Source: Bacillota bacterium
GTDB taxonomy: Bacteria; Bacillota; DSM-12270; Thermacetogeniales; Thermacetogeniaceae
NCBI GenBank assembly: GCA_029907475.1
Contig: JARYLU010000009.1
Location: 1 to 64,000, forward strand
Reading direction: 5' to 3'
DNA length: 64,000 nt
Shown: piece after piece, positions 42,922-51,310 of the stretch
Numbering within the stretch: position 1 is the stretch's first letter
Layout of the letters: each line of letters opens with the position of its first letter
Notes under the pieces: generated by a model
What the model was told of the DNA's origin: nothing
Databases searched by the model: none
The model's input: the letters and a program-made list of their open reading frames with translations, nothing else
Program-made: the position numbers and the translations under genes

Positions 42922-43396
42922 CCTCACGCACCTCGAAGCCGAGCCGGTCAAGCACCCTCTTTTCCTTCCCCCGCATCCGGGCGGCTTCTCCGGGAGTCCC
43001 GTGGTCGTAGCCCAGCAGGTGCAGCATGCCGTGCACCGCCAGAAAAACCACCTCCTGAGCGAGGGAGTTTCCGCAGGCAGCGGCCTGCTCAAGGGCACGG
43101 GGGACAGAAATCACGATGTCTCCCAGCAGGATCTCCTCAGCCGGGTCGGGAACCGTGAACTTCCCGGAGCCCTCCTCCAGCATCGGGAAAGCAAGTACAT
43201 CCGTAGTGCCTTCAATCCCCCGGTATTTCCTGTTCAAACCGGCCATCCTGGCGTCATCGACGAGGACCATGCTGACCTCCGCCTCCGGAAAAAAGCCCTC
43301 TTCCTTGAGGACCTCCGCGAGGGCGTTTTCCACCAATCCCAAGAGATCTTCACCGACAGGGACTTGGTTTTGCTCATTACTGATTAACAACTGCAC
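42914..43396 (-). CDS. ybeY: Endoribonuclease YbeY
   Basis: rRNA maturation nuclease with the zinc motif HGMLHLLGYDH (H-x3-H-x5-H) and LNRKYRGIEGTTDVLAFPM. It acts in 16S 3'-end processing and ribosome quality control, which fits with era nearby. GTG 43396 gives 160 residues; a TTG at 43417 is also possible. It overlaps the pgpH end by about 20 bases. Confidence 0.94.
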   Translation of the reverse strand: MQLLISNEQNQVPVGEDLLGLVENALAEVLKEEGFFPEAEVSMVLVDDARMAGLNRKYRGIEGTTDVLAFPMLEEGSGKFTVPDPAEEILLGDIVISVPRALEQAAACGNSLAQEVVFLAVHGMLHLLGYDHGTPGEAARMRGKEKRVLDRLGFEVREDE

Positions 43397-45587
43397 TCCT
43401 GGACCTTCTCCTTTCAAATTCGCTGATTACGGTTTCGGGGTACTCGATGCGGGAATGAAAGATCCCCGCCAGTACCTGTACAAACGCGGCAGCAATTCTG
43501 TTCAAGTCCTTGAACGTCAGGTCACATTCATCCAGTTGACCGTCGTGCAGCTTTTCCTTAATGAGCCTCCTGGTTAACCCCTCAAGACGTCCCGGAGTAG
43601 GCTTCTGAAGCGCCCGGATCGCCGCTTCCACACTGTCGGCCAGCATCACGAGAGCAGCCTCTTTGCTCTGAGGTTTTACGGCATCATACCGGAAGTCAGC
43701 TTCTGCAACCAGTTCCGGCCGGTCGCTTTCCAGGGCGCGCTGGTAAAAATAGGCAACCAAACTCGTACCGTGGTGCTGTTCGATAATCGCCTGAATATCG
43801 CGGGGAAGTTTGAATTCCCGGGCGAGTTCCAGCCCGTCCTTGACGTGAGATGTAATGATCAGCGTGCTCAGGCTCGGTGCAATCTTTTCGTGAGGATTTT
43901 CCTTCATTACCTGATTCTCAATGAAAAAATAGGGACGCTTTAACTTCCCGATATCATGGTAATAGGAACCGACGCGCACGAGCAGGGGATCTGCCTGGAC
44001 CGCCTGCGCCGCCGCCTCGGCGAGATTGCCGACAAGGATGCTGTGATGGTACGTGCCGGGGGCTTCCATCAGCAAGCGCTTTAACAAGGGCTGGTTGGGA
44101 TTGGCCAGCTCTAAAAGCCGGACCGAACTGGTGATTCCAAAGGCGGCTTCCAGATAAGGGAGACACCCGAGGGTCATGACCGAGGAGAGGAACCCGTTCA
44201 AAACCCCCATCCCCACCCCCGAAACCACCGTTCTTGCCCCTACTTCGTTGAGCAAGCCCAGGATCAGAATCGCGGCGGCATTCGCTGAGGAGACGTAAAT
44301 ACCTCCCCGGATTAAACCCGACCGGTCACTCAAGGCGGAGATGCTGTAAATCCCCGCCAGACTTCCTGCCAGGCCCGCGATCACGAAAGACAACTGCCCG
44401 TCCATCATGATCCCGACCAGGATGCTGGTCACAAAGGCAGTAAAAACAGCCAGACCCGCATCCAGGAGCACCGCGATCAGCATCGCTCCCCCGGCAAGCG
44501 GGACGAGATAGCCTGTCAGGTTCGCAACCTCCGGCTGGTTGCTGATTTTCAAAACTGTAATCCCCTTCGCAACCAGGAGAGTCAGGGTGAAGAGCAGTCC
44601 GTACAGGAGCAGGTGCTGGTCGTGCCTCAGGAAGTCCCGCCGGAACTGGTAAAGGTAAAGCAGGCTCAACCCGCCAAGCAAAAGCACGAAAAGGCTCACG
44701 GCGAGCAGCACCGGCCAGACCGCGCGCGCCCTTAAAAGCCCTAACTGGCGAAGTACCGCAAGATCCCCGGCATCGACGGGGTCCCCTTTCCTTACGATGA
44801 TCTGCCCTGCCTGAATCGTCCGCTGAACCAAGGGCACCCGGTCCCTTGCCTCGGCAACCCGTTTTTCGTAAGCCTCGCGGTCGAGAACGAGGTTGGGGCG
44901 GATCGTTTCTGTCAGGAAGAAGCTGACTGCAGGTTGCCAGGGTCGATTCTTTTCGGATAAGGCAACCTTCTCGGCAAGGCTCGCCCTGGCATCGGGAAGA
45001 GACTCCTCGGTCAGGCGGTATTTTAATTCCTCCTGGAGGAAATTCCTGCTTCGCCTCTCGAGCTCTTCCAGTTCTTCCGCGCTTCTCTGGAGAAGCGCCT
45101 CCAGGGCGTCGCCAGGCAAAGACTTGACCCTCTCGGCGGGAGCACCCGTTACCTGGGCGATAAATTCCCGCAACCGGGCAACCCGCTCCGCAGCAGAAAT
45201 TTCGGCCGTTTGCAGTTCCTTAACCTTTGCATAGATGGTTGCGATTTTTTCATCCAGCAGGGCTGCAACCTGCTTATCTTCCCGGTAAACCTTTTCCACC
45301 TGGCGCGCCGCCTCCAGCCGGAGGCGCTCCGTCTCCGCTTCGTCAACATAAACGAGATTCCGGGGTGAAGAGATATCGGCCGGGCTGATCTGGCCCTCTT
45401 TAAGTGAAAAGCCCCCGGAAAGGAAGCTTGAAGCCAGGATTAAAGCAGTAACCAAAAAAAAGAAAAGACTCCAGCCTACCCTCCGGAAGTTCGGGTGGCG
45501 GATTGTTTTACCGAAAACAGACCGGAGCCACTGGCCCCCTTTTTGCCAGGTTAACATGGTGTCACCTCTAAAAAGAGCCGGCCTCAC
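43377..45587 (-). CDS. pgpH: c-di-AMP phosphodiesterase, 7TM-HD family
   Basis: The 736-residue protein has an N-terminal membrane helix, an extracellular 7TMR-HDED domain, seven membrane helices, and a cytoplasmic HD domain with YYHDIGKLKRPYFFIENQ and IIEQHHGTSLVAYFYQR. PgpH (YqfF) proteins hydrolyse c-di-AMP to pApA. The window also has a c-di-AMP riboswitch, so this enzyme probably sets the level of the same signal. ATG start; between phoH and ybeY as in other Firmicutes. Confidence 0.93.
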   Translation of the reverse strand: MRPALFRGDTMLTWQKGGQWLRSVFGKTIRHPNFRRVGWSLFFFLVTALILASSFLSGGFSLKEGQISPADISSPRNLVYVDEAETERLRLEAARQVEKVYREDKQVAALLDEKIATIYAKVKELQTAEISAAERVARLREFIAQVTGAPAERVKSLPGDALEALLQRSAEELEELERRSRNFLQEELKYRLTEESLPDARASLAEKVALSEKNRPWQPAVSFFLTETIRPNLVLDREAYEKRVAEARDRVPLVQRTIQAGQIIVRKGDPVDAGDLAVLRQLGLLRARAVWPVLLAVSLFVLLLGGLSLLYLYQFRRDFLRHDQHLLLYGLLFTLTLLVAKGITVLKISNQPEVANLTGYLVPLAGGAMLIAVLLDAGLAVFTAFVTSILVGIMMDGQLSFVIAGLAGSLAGIYSISALSDRSGLIRGGIYVSSANAAAILILGLLNEVGARTVVSGVGMGVLNGFLSSVMTLGCLPYLEAAFGITSSVRLLELANPNQPLLKRLLMEAPGTYHHSILVGNLAEAAAQAVQADPLLVRVGSYYHDIGKLKRPYFFIENQVMKENPHEKIAPSLSTLIITSHVKDGLELAREFKLPRDIQAIIEQHHGTSLVAYFYQRALESDRPELVAEADFRYDAVKPQSKEAALVMLADSVEAAIRALQKPTPGRLEGLTRRLIKEKLHDGQLDECDLTFKDLNRIAAAFVQVLAGIFHSRIEYPETVISEFERRRSRSAVVNQ

Positions 45588-45601
45588 TTGCTTACTTGAT
45601 T

Positions 45602-46570
45602 TTACTCCTCTTTTGCTTCAAAGTGCTCGTAGGCTTCGATTATCTTCTGAACAAGAGGGTGACGGATGACGTCCTCCCCCGTAAGATACTGAAATGAAAC
45701 CCCTTCCACACCTTTTAACACCTTCTGGACCTCGATTAACCCCGACGACTGCCCTTTGGGGAGGTCAATCTGGGTTATATCCCCGGTGACCACAGCCTTG
45801 GAACCAAAGCCGAGGCGGGTCAAAAACATCTTCATCTGTTCCGGGGTGGTGTTTTGAGCCTCATCGAGAATCACAAACGAGTCGTCAAGCGTACGCCCCC
45901 GCATGTAAGCGAGAGGAGCCACCTCGATAATGTTGCGCTCCATATAGCGCTGGGCTGTTTCTGCCCCCAAAACATTGTAAAGCCCGTCATAAAGTGGCCG
46001 CAGGTAAGGATCGACCTTTTCCTGAATATCACCCGGGAGAAACCCCAGTTTTTCCCCTGCTTCAACCGCGGGACGGACGAGGACAATCCGGCTGATCTCC
46101 CTGTTCCTCAGGGCCCGGACGGCCATCACAACGGCCAGGTAAGTTTTCCCGGTGCCGGCGGGACCGATGGCAAAAACCAGATCGTGGTCCTTGATCGCCC
46201 GGGTATAACGGGACTGACCGGCCGTCTTCGGGCGAACCGGCTTACCCCGCGCATTTGTTAAAATCACTTCTGCCCGGATGTCAACCAGCTTATCATGTGA
46301 ACTATCTTGAACAAGGCGCCAGGCGTAATTGATGTCCGAAACCGTAATCGGGTTTCCCTGCTCAGTCCAGGCAATTAACTGTTTCAATAAAGCAACCGTC
46401 CGGTCAACCGCTTTTTCTTCACCCCGGACGACGATCTCGCCGCTCCGGGCAAAAATCTTGGTTGTACTTTTTTCTTCAATAAATTTTAAGTTTTCGTCAA
46501 GATGACCGAAAAGGTTAACCGCGTCTCCATTGTTTTTCACGGTGAGCCTCGCTTCCGCGCAACCTACCAA
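45602..46570 (-). CDS. phoH: PhoH family ATPase
   Basis: 322 residues with an N-terminal KH-like part and a P-loop domain: FAIGPAGTGKTYLAVVMAV (Walker A), DSFVILDEAQNTTPEQMKMF (Walker B). PhoH/YbeZ is a partner of YbeY in RNA processing. The TTG start 46570 is 10 bases after GGGGG. It is followed by pgpH after 14 bases. Confidence 0.93.
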   Translation of the reverse strand: MVGCAEARLTVKNNGDAVNLFGHLDENLKFIEEKSTTKIFARSGEIVVRGEEKAVDRTVALLKQLIAWTEQGNPITVSDINYAWRLVQDSSHDKLVDIRAEVILTNARGKPVRPKTAGQSRYTRAIKDHDLVFAIGPAGTGKTYLAVVMAVRALRNREISRIVLVRPAVEAGEKLGFLPGDIQEKVDPYLRPLYDGLYNVLGAETAQRYMERNIIEVAPLAYMRGRTLDDSFVILDEAQNTTPEQMKMFLTRLGFGSKAVVTGDITQIDLPKGQSSGLIEVQKVLKGVEGVSFQYLTGEDVIRHPLVQKIIEAYEHFEAKEE

Positions 46571-46600
46571 ACTTTCTTTCTACCCCCTTGTCTCATTTTA

Positions 46601-47881
46601 TTAATTGTTTTCCCTTTCACTTAAGTCCGCCGGCACCTGAGATTCCCCTGAGTTTTGCGGCACCTGGAACGGCCTCTGTTTTCCGATTTCCTCGACGGTT
46701 TCTACGGTAGCGACAACCCTGACAAGATTCTGATCCCCGCCCTGGAGCACCTTTAACTGGCGCTTCACGACCGGTACCCTGGGCGGTACAAGCTCTTCAA
46801 GATTTTCTTGTGCACGCTGCGCCGCAAGCTGGAGCGCTTCTTCATAACTGCGGTTGACACGAACACGCTTGATTTCTTCTACTTCTATTGTAACAAATTC
46901 GACAGGCAGATCGATACTCCTCCACCTGGGAAATTTCCTGCGGTAGACTTTTTGGCTGTACAATGCATAAGGGATCCGCCGGGGGCCTTTTATAATTATT
47001 TCCTTTTGTTCCATTCTAATACAGATGATCCGCGCCACCCTCCCCGTTTTTCTCTCCTGGACCTCCGTGCGGGCAGCCTCCCCGTAACCCCGGTACCAAA
47101 GGCGTGCCCGGACGATCCCCTGTGCCGTTACATAGCGAGGTGCGGCCCGGGGGGGCGAGGGTGCCCCGGTATTTTCCGGGGAGGGCGGGGTCGTAGTAAT
47201 GACTCCGGAGATCAGGACCTGCCCCGCGCGGACGACCTCGCCTTCTTTCACCTGGGGAGTACCGGCCAGAACCAGGATGTCCTTGATCATGCCTTCCTTT
47301 TTCGCCACAAGGTGAGCAGGACCCGGGTCTTTTTCGGCGACCGCCTTTTCCGTAATTTTAATGCGCGCCCGGGTCCCTTTAAAATCAACTTCCGCATAGG
47401 CTACGCCGGGGATCTCCTGTATCAGCACGTTAGCAACCTCGTGAGGTTCCACCTGAAACCGGAAGGCACCCGGACGCAGACCGGCGCCGGACGCAACCCG
47501 CAGTACTGCTGCGGGTGAAACCCGTTTTGTCCCTGCCACATCAACCGTCCAGATAAAGGAAGAAAGGAAATAGAGGAGCAGGCAGAAAACAAGAGCTCCG
47601 CCTACCAACATCTTGCGCCGCCGCAAAGAGTTGAGAAAAAAAGGAAGACCCCGCTTCGCCCGGATCCTGACCCTGCACCGCGCCCGCCTGGCAATGTGGC
47701 GCAAGGCCCTGAAAGAAGTTACCTGAACCTTGACAAGAAGGAGCTGTTCATTAATCCAGACTATATCCCAGAGGAAAACCCCCCGGGTTAAGGCTAAATT
47801 AATGAAACGTTCCGGGTACACCCCCTGAACTGCCAGGACAACAAACCCTAGCAGATAAGTCCACAGATTTCTGATTAACAT
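46601..47881 (-). CDS. yqfD: Sporulation protein YqfD
   Basis: A 426-residue membrane protein. After an N-terminal region with two short hydrophobic parts comes a basic stretch, a transmembrane helix (KMLVGGALVFCLLLYFLSSF), a POTRA-like TKRVSPAAVLRVASGAGLRP domain and a beta-rich extracytoplasmic part with IRMEQKEIIIKGPRRIPYAL. It is the stage IV YqfD type, needed for sporulation in Bacillus relatives. ATG start after AAGGAGG. Confidence 0.92.
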   Translation of the reverse strand: MLIRNLWTYLLGFVVLAVQGVYPERFINLALTRGVFLWDIVWINEQLLLVKVQVTSFRALRHIARRARCRVRIRAKRGLPFFLNSLRRRKMLVGGALVFCLLLYFLSSFIWTVDVAGTKRVSPAAVLRVASGAGLRPGAFRFQVEPHEVANVLIQEIPGVAYAEVDFKGTRARIKITEKAVAEKDPGPAHLVAKKEGMIKDILVLAGTPQVKEGEVVRAGQVLISGVITTTPPSPENTGAPSPPRAAPRYVTAQGIVRARLWYRGYGEAARTEVQERKTGRVARIICIRMEQKEIIIKGPRRIPYALYSQKVYRRKFPRWRSIDLPVEFVTIEVEEIKRVRVNRSYEEALQLAAQRAQENLEELVPPRVPVVKRQLKVLQGGDQNLVRVVATVETVEEIGKQRPFQVPQNSGESQVPADLSERENN

Positions 47882-47955
47882 TAATGCTGCCTCCTTATCC
47901 GGCCGCCTTTCCCAGATCGAAAGCGGATTTACCGCCGCCTTCCTCGCCTGCGGCC

Positions 47956-48261
47956 CTAACCGCCGAGGGTTAACCCCTGGATCTTGCCTTCCACAGCAAT
48001 TTCCTCGGGGAAGATTGTACTTAGGGCGAGACCCGTTCCACTGATGATCAGTTCCCCCAGGCTCGTGCTGATCCGCACCCTTTCCCTGGTATACTCAATA
48101 ATGCCCCGGTGGTTTTCAACGATCACCTGCATGTCCCCCACGAGGGTAACGCGGGGAAGGTCCATTACCAGGTCTTTGGGGAGTTCCAGGAAGTGGGCAA
48201 GTGCATATTCAAACCGCTTCTTCCTCTCCCTTGGCAAAAGAATCCCACCTTTCTCTCCCAT
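47956..48261 (-). CDS. yqfC: Sporulation protein YqfC
   Basis: A short beta-rich protein with LPKDLVMDLPRVTLVGDMQV and IENHRGIIEYTRERVRI, the YqfC signature. ATG 48261 gives 101 residues; the open frame runs to 48291 but adds nothing family-like. It precedes yqfD by about 75 bases and is expected to be under SigE. Confidence 0.9.
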   Translation of the reverse strand: MGEKGGILLPRERKKRFEYALAHFLELPKDLVMDLPRVTLVGDMQVIVENHRGIIEYTRERVRISTSLGELIISGTGLALSTIFPEEIAVEGKIQGLTLGG

Positions 48262-48365
48262 TCTATGCAGTCTCCCGGTCGTTGAGACCACACCGCCAGC
48301 CCCTCGCCGGCACCTGTTTTCTCACGTACCCTGCGGGGATCTCCCAGTTCAAGCGCGCGGGGCCA

Positions 48366-48389
48366 CAAAAAAAGCCGGGTTACCGGCTT
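48366..48389 (-). terminator. Terminator after yqeY
   Basis: Minus-strand AAGCCGG-TAAC-CCGGCTT followed by TTTTT, 36 bases after the yqeY stop. It ends the rpsU-yqeY transcript before yqfC. Confidence 0.88.
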
Positions 48390-48424
48390 TCTCTTGCTTG
48401 ACTCTCTCTTTCCAGCCTGCTATT

Positions 48425-48883
48425 TTAACCTTTCTCCGAAAGTAGTGTCCGGACAATTTCCTGGACCACTTTCCCGTCGGCGCGCCCCTTCATCCCGGGC
48501 ATCAGAGCGGCCATGACCCGTCCCAGATCTCGCACCTCCCTGGCTTCAGTAGCAGTAATTGCCTCGCGCGCCATTCGGACAATTTCATCCTTGCTCAACT
48601 GCTTGGGAAGGTATGCTTCAAGAATCGCAATCTCTTCTTCCAGTTCTGACGCGACATCATGTCGCTCGAGCCGGGTGTATTCAAGGATGGCTTCCCGGCG
48701 CTGTTTGACCTCTTTTGCCAGAACCTCGATCACATCTTCATCTGTCAGTTCCCGTCCAAGTACAATCGCGCGGTTTTTCAGGGCAGCCCGTGCTAAACGA
48801 ATCACGGAGAGTTGCTTTTTTCCTGCCTCGCGGGCCTTCAATGCTTTTTTCATGTCGTTGAAGAGCCTTTCCTGGAGAGACAA
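48425..48883 (-). CDS. yqeY: GatB/YqeY domain protein
   Basis: The 152-residue helical protein resembles the tRNA-interacting tail domain of GatB: LQERLFNDMKKALKAREAGK, LEEEIAILEAYLPKQLSKDE and GRVMAALMPGMKGRADGKVV. Its precise role is not established. TTG 48883, 8 bases after AGGGAG, fits better than GTG 48892 which would touch its ribosome site. It follows rpsU directly. Confidence 0.92.
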   Translation of the reverse strand: MSLQERLFNDMKKALKAREAGKKQLSVIRLARAALKNRAIVLGRELTDEDVIEVLAKEVKQRREAILEYTRLERHDVASELEEEIAILEAYLPKQLSKDEIVRMAREAITATEAREVRDLGRVMAALMPGMKGRADGKVVQEIVRTLLSEKG

Positions 48884-48895
48884 AAAGATCACTCC

Positions 48896-49072
48896 CTATG
48901 ACCAGCGCCGCTTGCGTGCCGCCTCGGATTTCTTTTTCCTTCTCACGCTAGGCTTTAAATAATGCTCCCGCTTTCTTGCCTCAACAAGAATCCCGGCTTT
49001 CTGGCAGGAACGCTTAAAGCGTCGGAGGGCACTATCTAGAGATTCGTTTTTTCCGACCTTTACCTCGGCCAT
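48896..49072 (-). CDS. rpsU: Ribosomal protein bS21
   Basis: A 58-residue, very basic small-subunit protein: [40 protein letters not shown] and the Arg/Lys tail. It works in translation initiation. Two ATGs are in frame; 49072 is preferred because GAGGG precedes it by about 9 bases. First gene of the rpsU-yqeY unit. Confidence 0.96.
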   Translation of the reverse strand: MAEVKVGKNESLDSALRRFKRSCQKAGILVEARKREHYLKPSVRRKKKSEAARKRRWS

Positions 49073-49269
49073 ACCCATTTTCCCTCCCCCTCTCCTAAGT
49101 TCCGCGCCGTGACTTTTACTCCGAATGAGAGTTGTTTTGTGCCCGGCCCTAAAAATTGCAGTTTAACCGCATTTTCATTATACACCAGTCCGGTGGAAAG
49201 CGTCAACACAAGGTGTGAACAAGGATCATTCGCCCCGGCAAGCAGCAGAGACAAGTTTGCACCGGTATC

Positions 49270-49728
49270 CTAGTACCAGAATACGGCGGCCGCGAACACG
49301 CTCCCGTTTAGCTCCACCTGGTGCTCGACCGCCCGGACGAACACCTCGTGCAAGCAGAGGTTGCGTTTTTTGAACCCTTGCTCTACCATTGCCGTAACCC
49401 GGGCCTCCGCCTCCTCTTTCCTACAAAAGCCCTCGAACTCCATGATGACGCCATAAGTATCGAGGCTGAACCCAACCCCAATTGCAGCCGCAATTACTGA
49501 ACCCGGCTCGCTGGAGGTAAGATACCCGTAGGCTGTCGGTACGAGGGCGCCCGGCGGAATAGCCAGCCCGGTATGGTAAACGGCACCCGGCGGTAAAATG
49601 CTGCTTACTCTTAATAGATTCAAATTTCCTACTCCGGCATCTAAGAGGGCCGCATCGAAAGCATTTAAAGGAGTATCTCCCTCCCCTCGACCTGCCACCA
49701 AGGTAAATTTACACGGAATTGGTAACAC
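49270..49728 (-). CDS. pdaD: Pyruvoyl-dependent arginine decarboxylase
   Basis: A 152-residue proenzyme that cleaves itself between two serines in LLRVSSILPPGAVY (Ser42-Ser43), turning the second into the pyruvoyl cofactor; GVGNLNLLR and IMEFEGFC are further family marks. It decarboxylates arginine to agmatine, the first step to polyamines. This form is best known from Archaea and occurs in scattered bacteria. ATG start after GAGGG. A minus-strand TATAAT is at 49764-49759. A divergent gene pair lies upstream. Confidence 0.93.
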   Translation of the reverse strand: MLPIPCKFTLVAGRGEGDTPLNAFDAALLDAGVGNLNLLRVSSILPPGAVYHTGLAIPPGALVPTAYGYLTSSEPGSVIAAAIGVGFSLDTYGVIMEFEGFCRKEEAEARVTAMVEQGFKKRNLCLHEVFVRAVEHQVELNGSVFAAAVFWY

Positions 49729-49809
49729 ATGCTTCCCTCCTCGCCAGTTTTACGCTCTATTATATGGAGAACAAAAATAATTGGTGCGAAAGTTGCTAAT
49801 GAGAAAACT

Positions 49810-49839
49810 TTGACTGGTTTTAAGCTGGGCCCGCATATA
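49810..49839 (+). promoter_or_regulatory. Candidate promoter of the 49949-51153 gene pair
   Basis: TTGACT (49810-49815), 18 bases, CATATA (49834-49839). Acceptable SigA spacing, weak -10. Confidence 0.35.
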
Positions 49840-49948
49840 CATAGTAATGAACCACTCAACCGCGCCGGAGATGAAAACCTGAAAGGACGAGCAGGATTGA
49901 CGGGAAAATCGAAATCGAAGGAAAATTCGGAAAGGTGGAGGTGCCGGT

Positions 49949-50476
49949 TTGTTCCTCCTTGCGCTTTTTACCTTTGCCGGCAGCCTCACGGCAGCCCTGG
50001 CGATCTATTTCTGGTATCAGGGAGACAGCGACATTGTCTTTAAAACAAACGAGGCGCATTCTTTCCGGGTTCAACACGAATTCCCAAAGCGCGAAATTTA
50101 CTGCCGCTGTTTGATTCCCCTGACCAACCGGGGACGGCAGCACGGTATGGTGATCAATGTCTTCTGCCAGCCCATGTACTGCGGAAAGGTGATGGAAAAG
50201 CTGGAGATCATACCTCGCCTCAGGCTTTCACGGGAACCCTTGCGAAGAAACGGTTACTGGGAAGCGGTAATTATCAAAAAAAATACCACCCACCTCACCG
50301 AGTTGGAGGTTAAAATTCGCGCCCAGATAGATCTAAGATCTCTGATTAATGAGGTTCCGCATCTCACGGTCCTGATTTACTACCAAACTGTCGGGAGAAA
50401 CGGAATGCAGTTACGCCTGGCAGAAATTCAATTTGATCTTACCGGACTGGATGAAAAGGAGAAGGTGAGAGGATGA
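49949..50476 (+). CDS. Membrane-anchored hypothetical protein
   Basis: A 175-residue protein with one N-terminal hydrophobic helix (FLLALFTFAGSLTAALAIYF) and an extracytoplasmic, beta-rich remainder holding three cysteines (YCRCLIP, NVFCQPMYC). TTG start follows GGAGGTG by six bases. Its TGA overlaps the ATG of the CofE-like gene, so the products are probably linked. I do not recognise a family. Confidence 0.65.
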   Translation: MFLLALFTFAGSLTAALAIYFWYQGDSDIVFKTNEAHSFRVQHEFPKREIYCRCLIPLTNRGRQHGMVINVFCQPMYCGKVMEKLEIIPRLRLSREPLRRNGYWEAVIIKKNTTHLTELEVKIRAQIDLRSLINEVPHLTVLIYYQTVGRNGMQLRLAEIQFDLTGLDEKEKVRG

Positions 50477-51153
50477 TTCCCGTTGAGGTAATCCCCTTAA
50501 ATACGAAAATTATCACTCCCGAGGATGACCTGTGCGACATCATTGCCACCTATGCAGGACCTTTTCTCAAAGAGGGGGATATCCTGGTCGTAGCCGAAAG
50601 CGTGGTGGCGATTACGCAGGGGCGGATCATCCGCCCGGATTACGTAAAACCAGGGTTCTGGGCCCGGGTCCTGGCGCGCTTCATCCACCAGGACGGGAGC
50701 CTCTCCTCCCCTTACGCCATGCAGGTGATAATGAAAGAGGAGGGGGTGATTCGCACCCTTGCGGCTTTTTTTATCGCCGCTCTTACCCGCCTTTTAGCGG
50801 GGCGCCGGGGGGATTTCTACCGGCTTGCCGGGGAACAGGCCTCTTTGATTGACGACATCACGGGAACAATGCCCCCTTTCGATAAGCACATCGTCCTCGG
50901 CCCCCGCGAACCCGAGAAAGTGGCCGCCGAGATTAAGCGGCGGTTTGGAGTAGAAGCTGCAATCATTGATGCTAACGACCTGGGAAGGTCGAAACTCCTG
51001 GCAACTACTCCCGGCGTTAACCATCCCCTCCTGATCAAGGTCTTCCAAAAAAACCCCGCCGGAAACGCCGACCAGCAAACCCCCCTCGTGATCGTCAGGA
51101 AGGTGCGCAGGAAGGCCAGTTCGCTAGGCCCGGTACGTAGATCGGGCAGGTAA
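50473..51153 (+). CDS. CofE-like F420-0:gamma-glutamyl ligase family protein
   Basis: The 226-residue protein has the CofE fold marks: PLNTKIITPEDDLCDIIATY, EGDILVVAESVVAITQGR, ASLIDDITGTMPPFDKH and VEAAIIDANDLGR. CofE adds glutamates to coenzyme F420, but many Clostridia without F420 carry such homologues with unknown substrate, and no other F420 gene is in the window. A central hydrophobic region (LAAFFIAALTRLL) is unusual. Translationally coupled to the preceding membrane protein. Confidence 0.8.
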   Translation: MIPVEVIPLNTKIITPEDDLCDIIATYAGPFLKEGDILVVAESVVAITQGRIIRPDYVKPGFWARVLARFIHQDGSLSSPYAMQVIMKEEGVIRTLAAFFIAALTRLLAGRRGDFYRLAGEQASLIDDITGTMPPFDKHIVLGPREPEKVAAEIKRRFGVEAAIIDANDLGRSKLLATTPGVNHPLLIKVFQKNPAGNADQQTPLVIVRKVRRKASSLGPVRRSGR

Positions 51154-51260
51154 TCCCGGCTTACCCGGGAAGGCAGCTCAAAAAATTTATAGCCTGTTTA
51201 CGGCTTTTGATTGCTTCTCAACGTCTTCTGTAACAGTGTGTAACCCATACGTGACAACAC

Positions 51261-51297
51261 AAAAAGCTGGACCCGTTTTACCGGGGCCCAGCCTTTT
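51261..51297. terminator. Bidirectional terminator
   Basis: AAAAAGCTGG-ACCCG and CGGGG-CCAGCCTTTT form a hairpin with A-run on one side and T-run on the other. It serves both the CofE-like gene (+) and the convergent lipoprotein (-). Confidence 0.8.
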
Positions 51298-51310
51298 CAG
51301 ACTACCTGGT

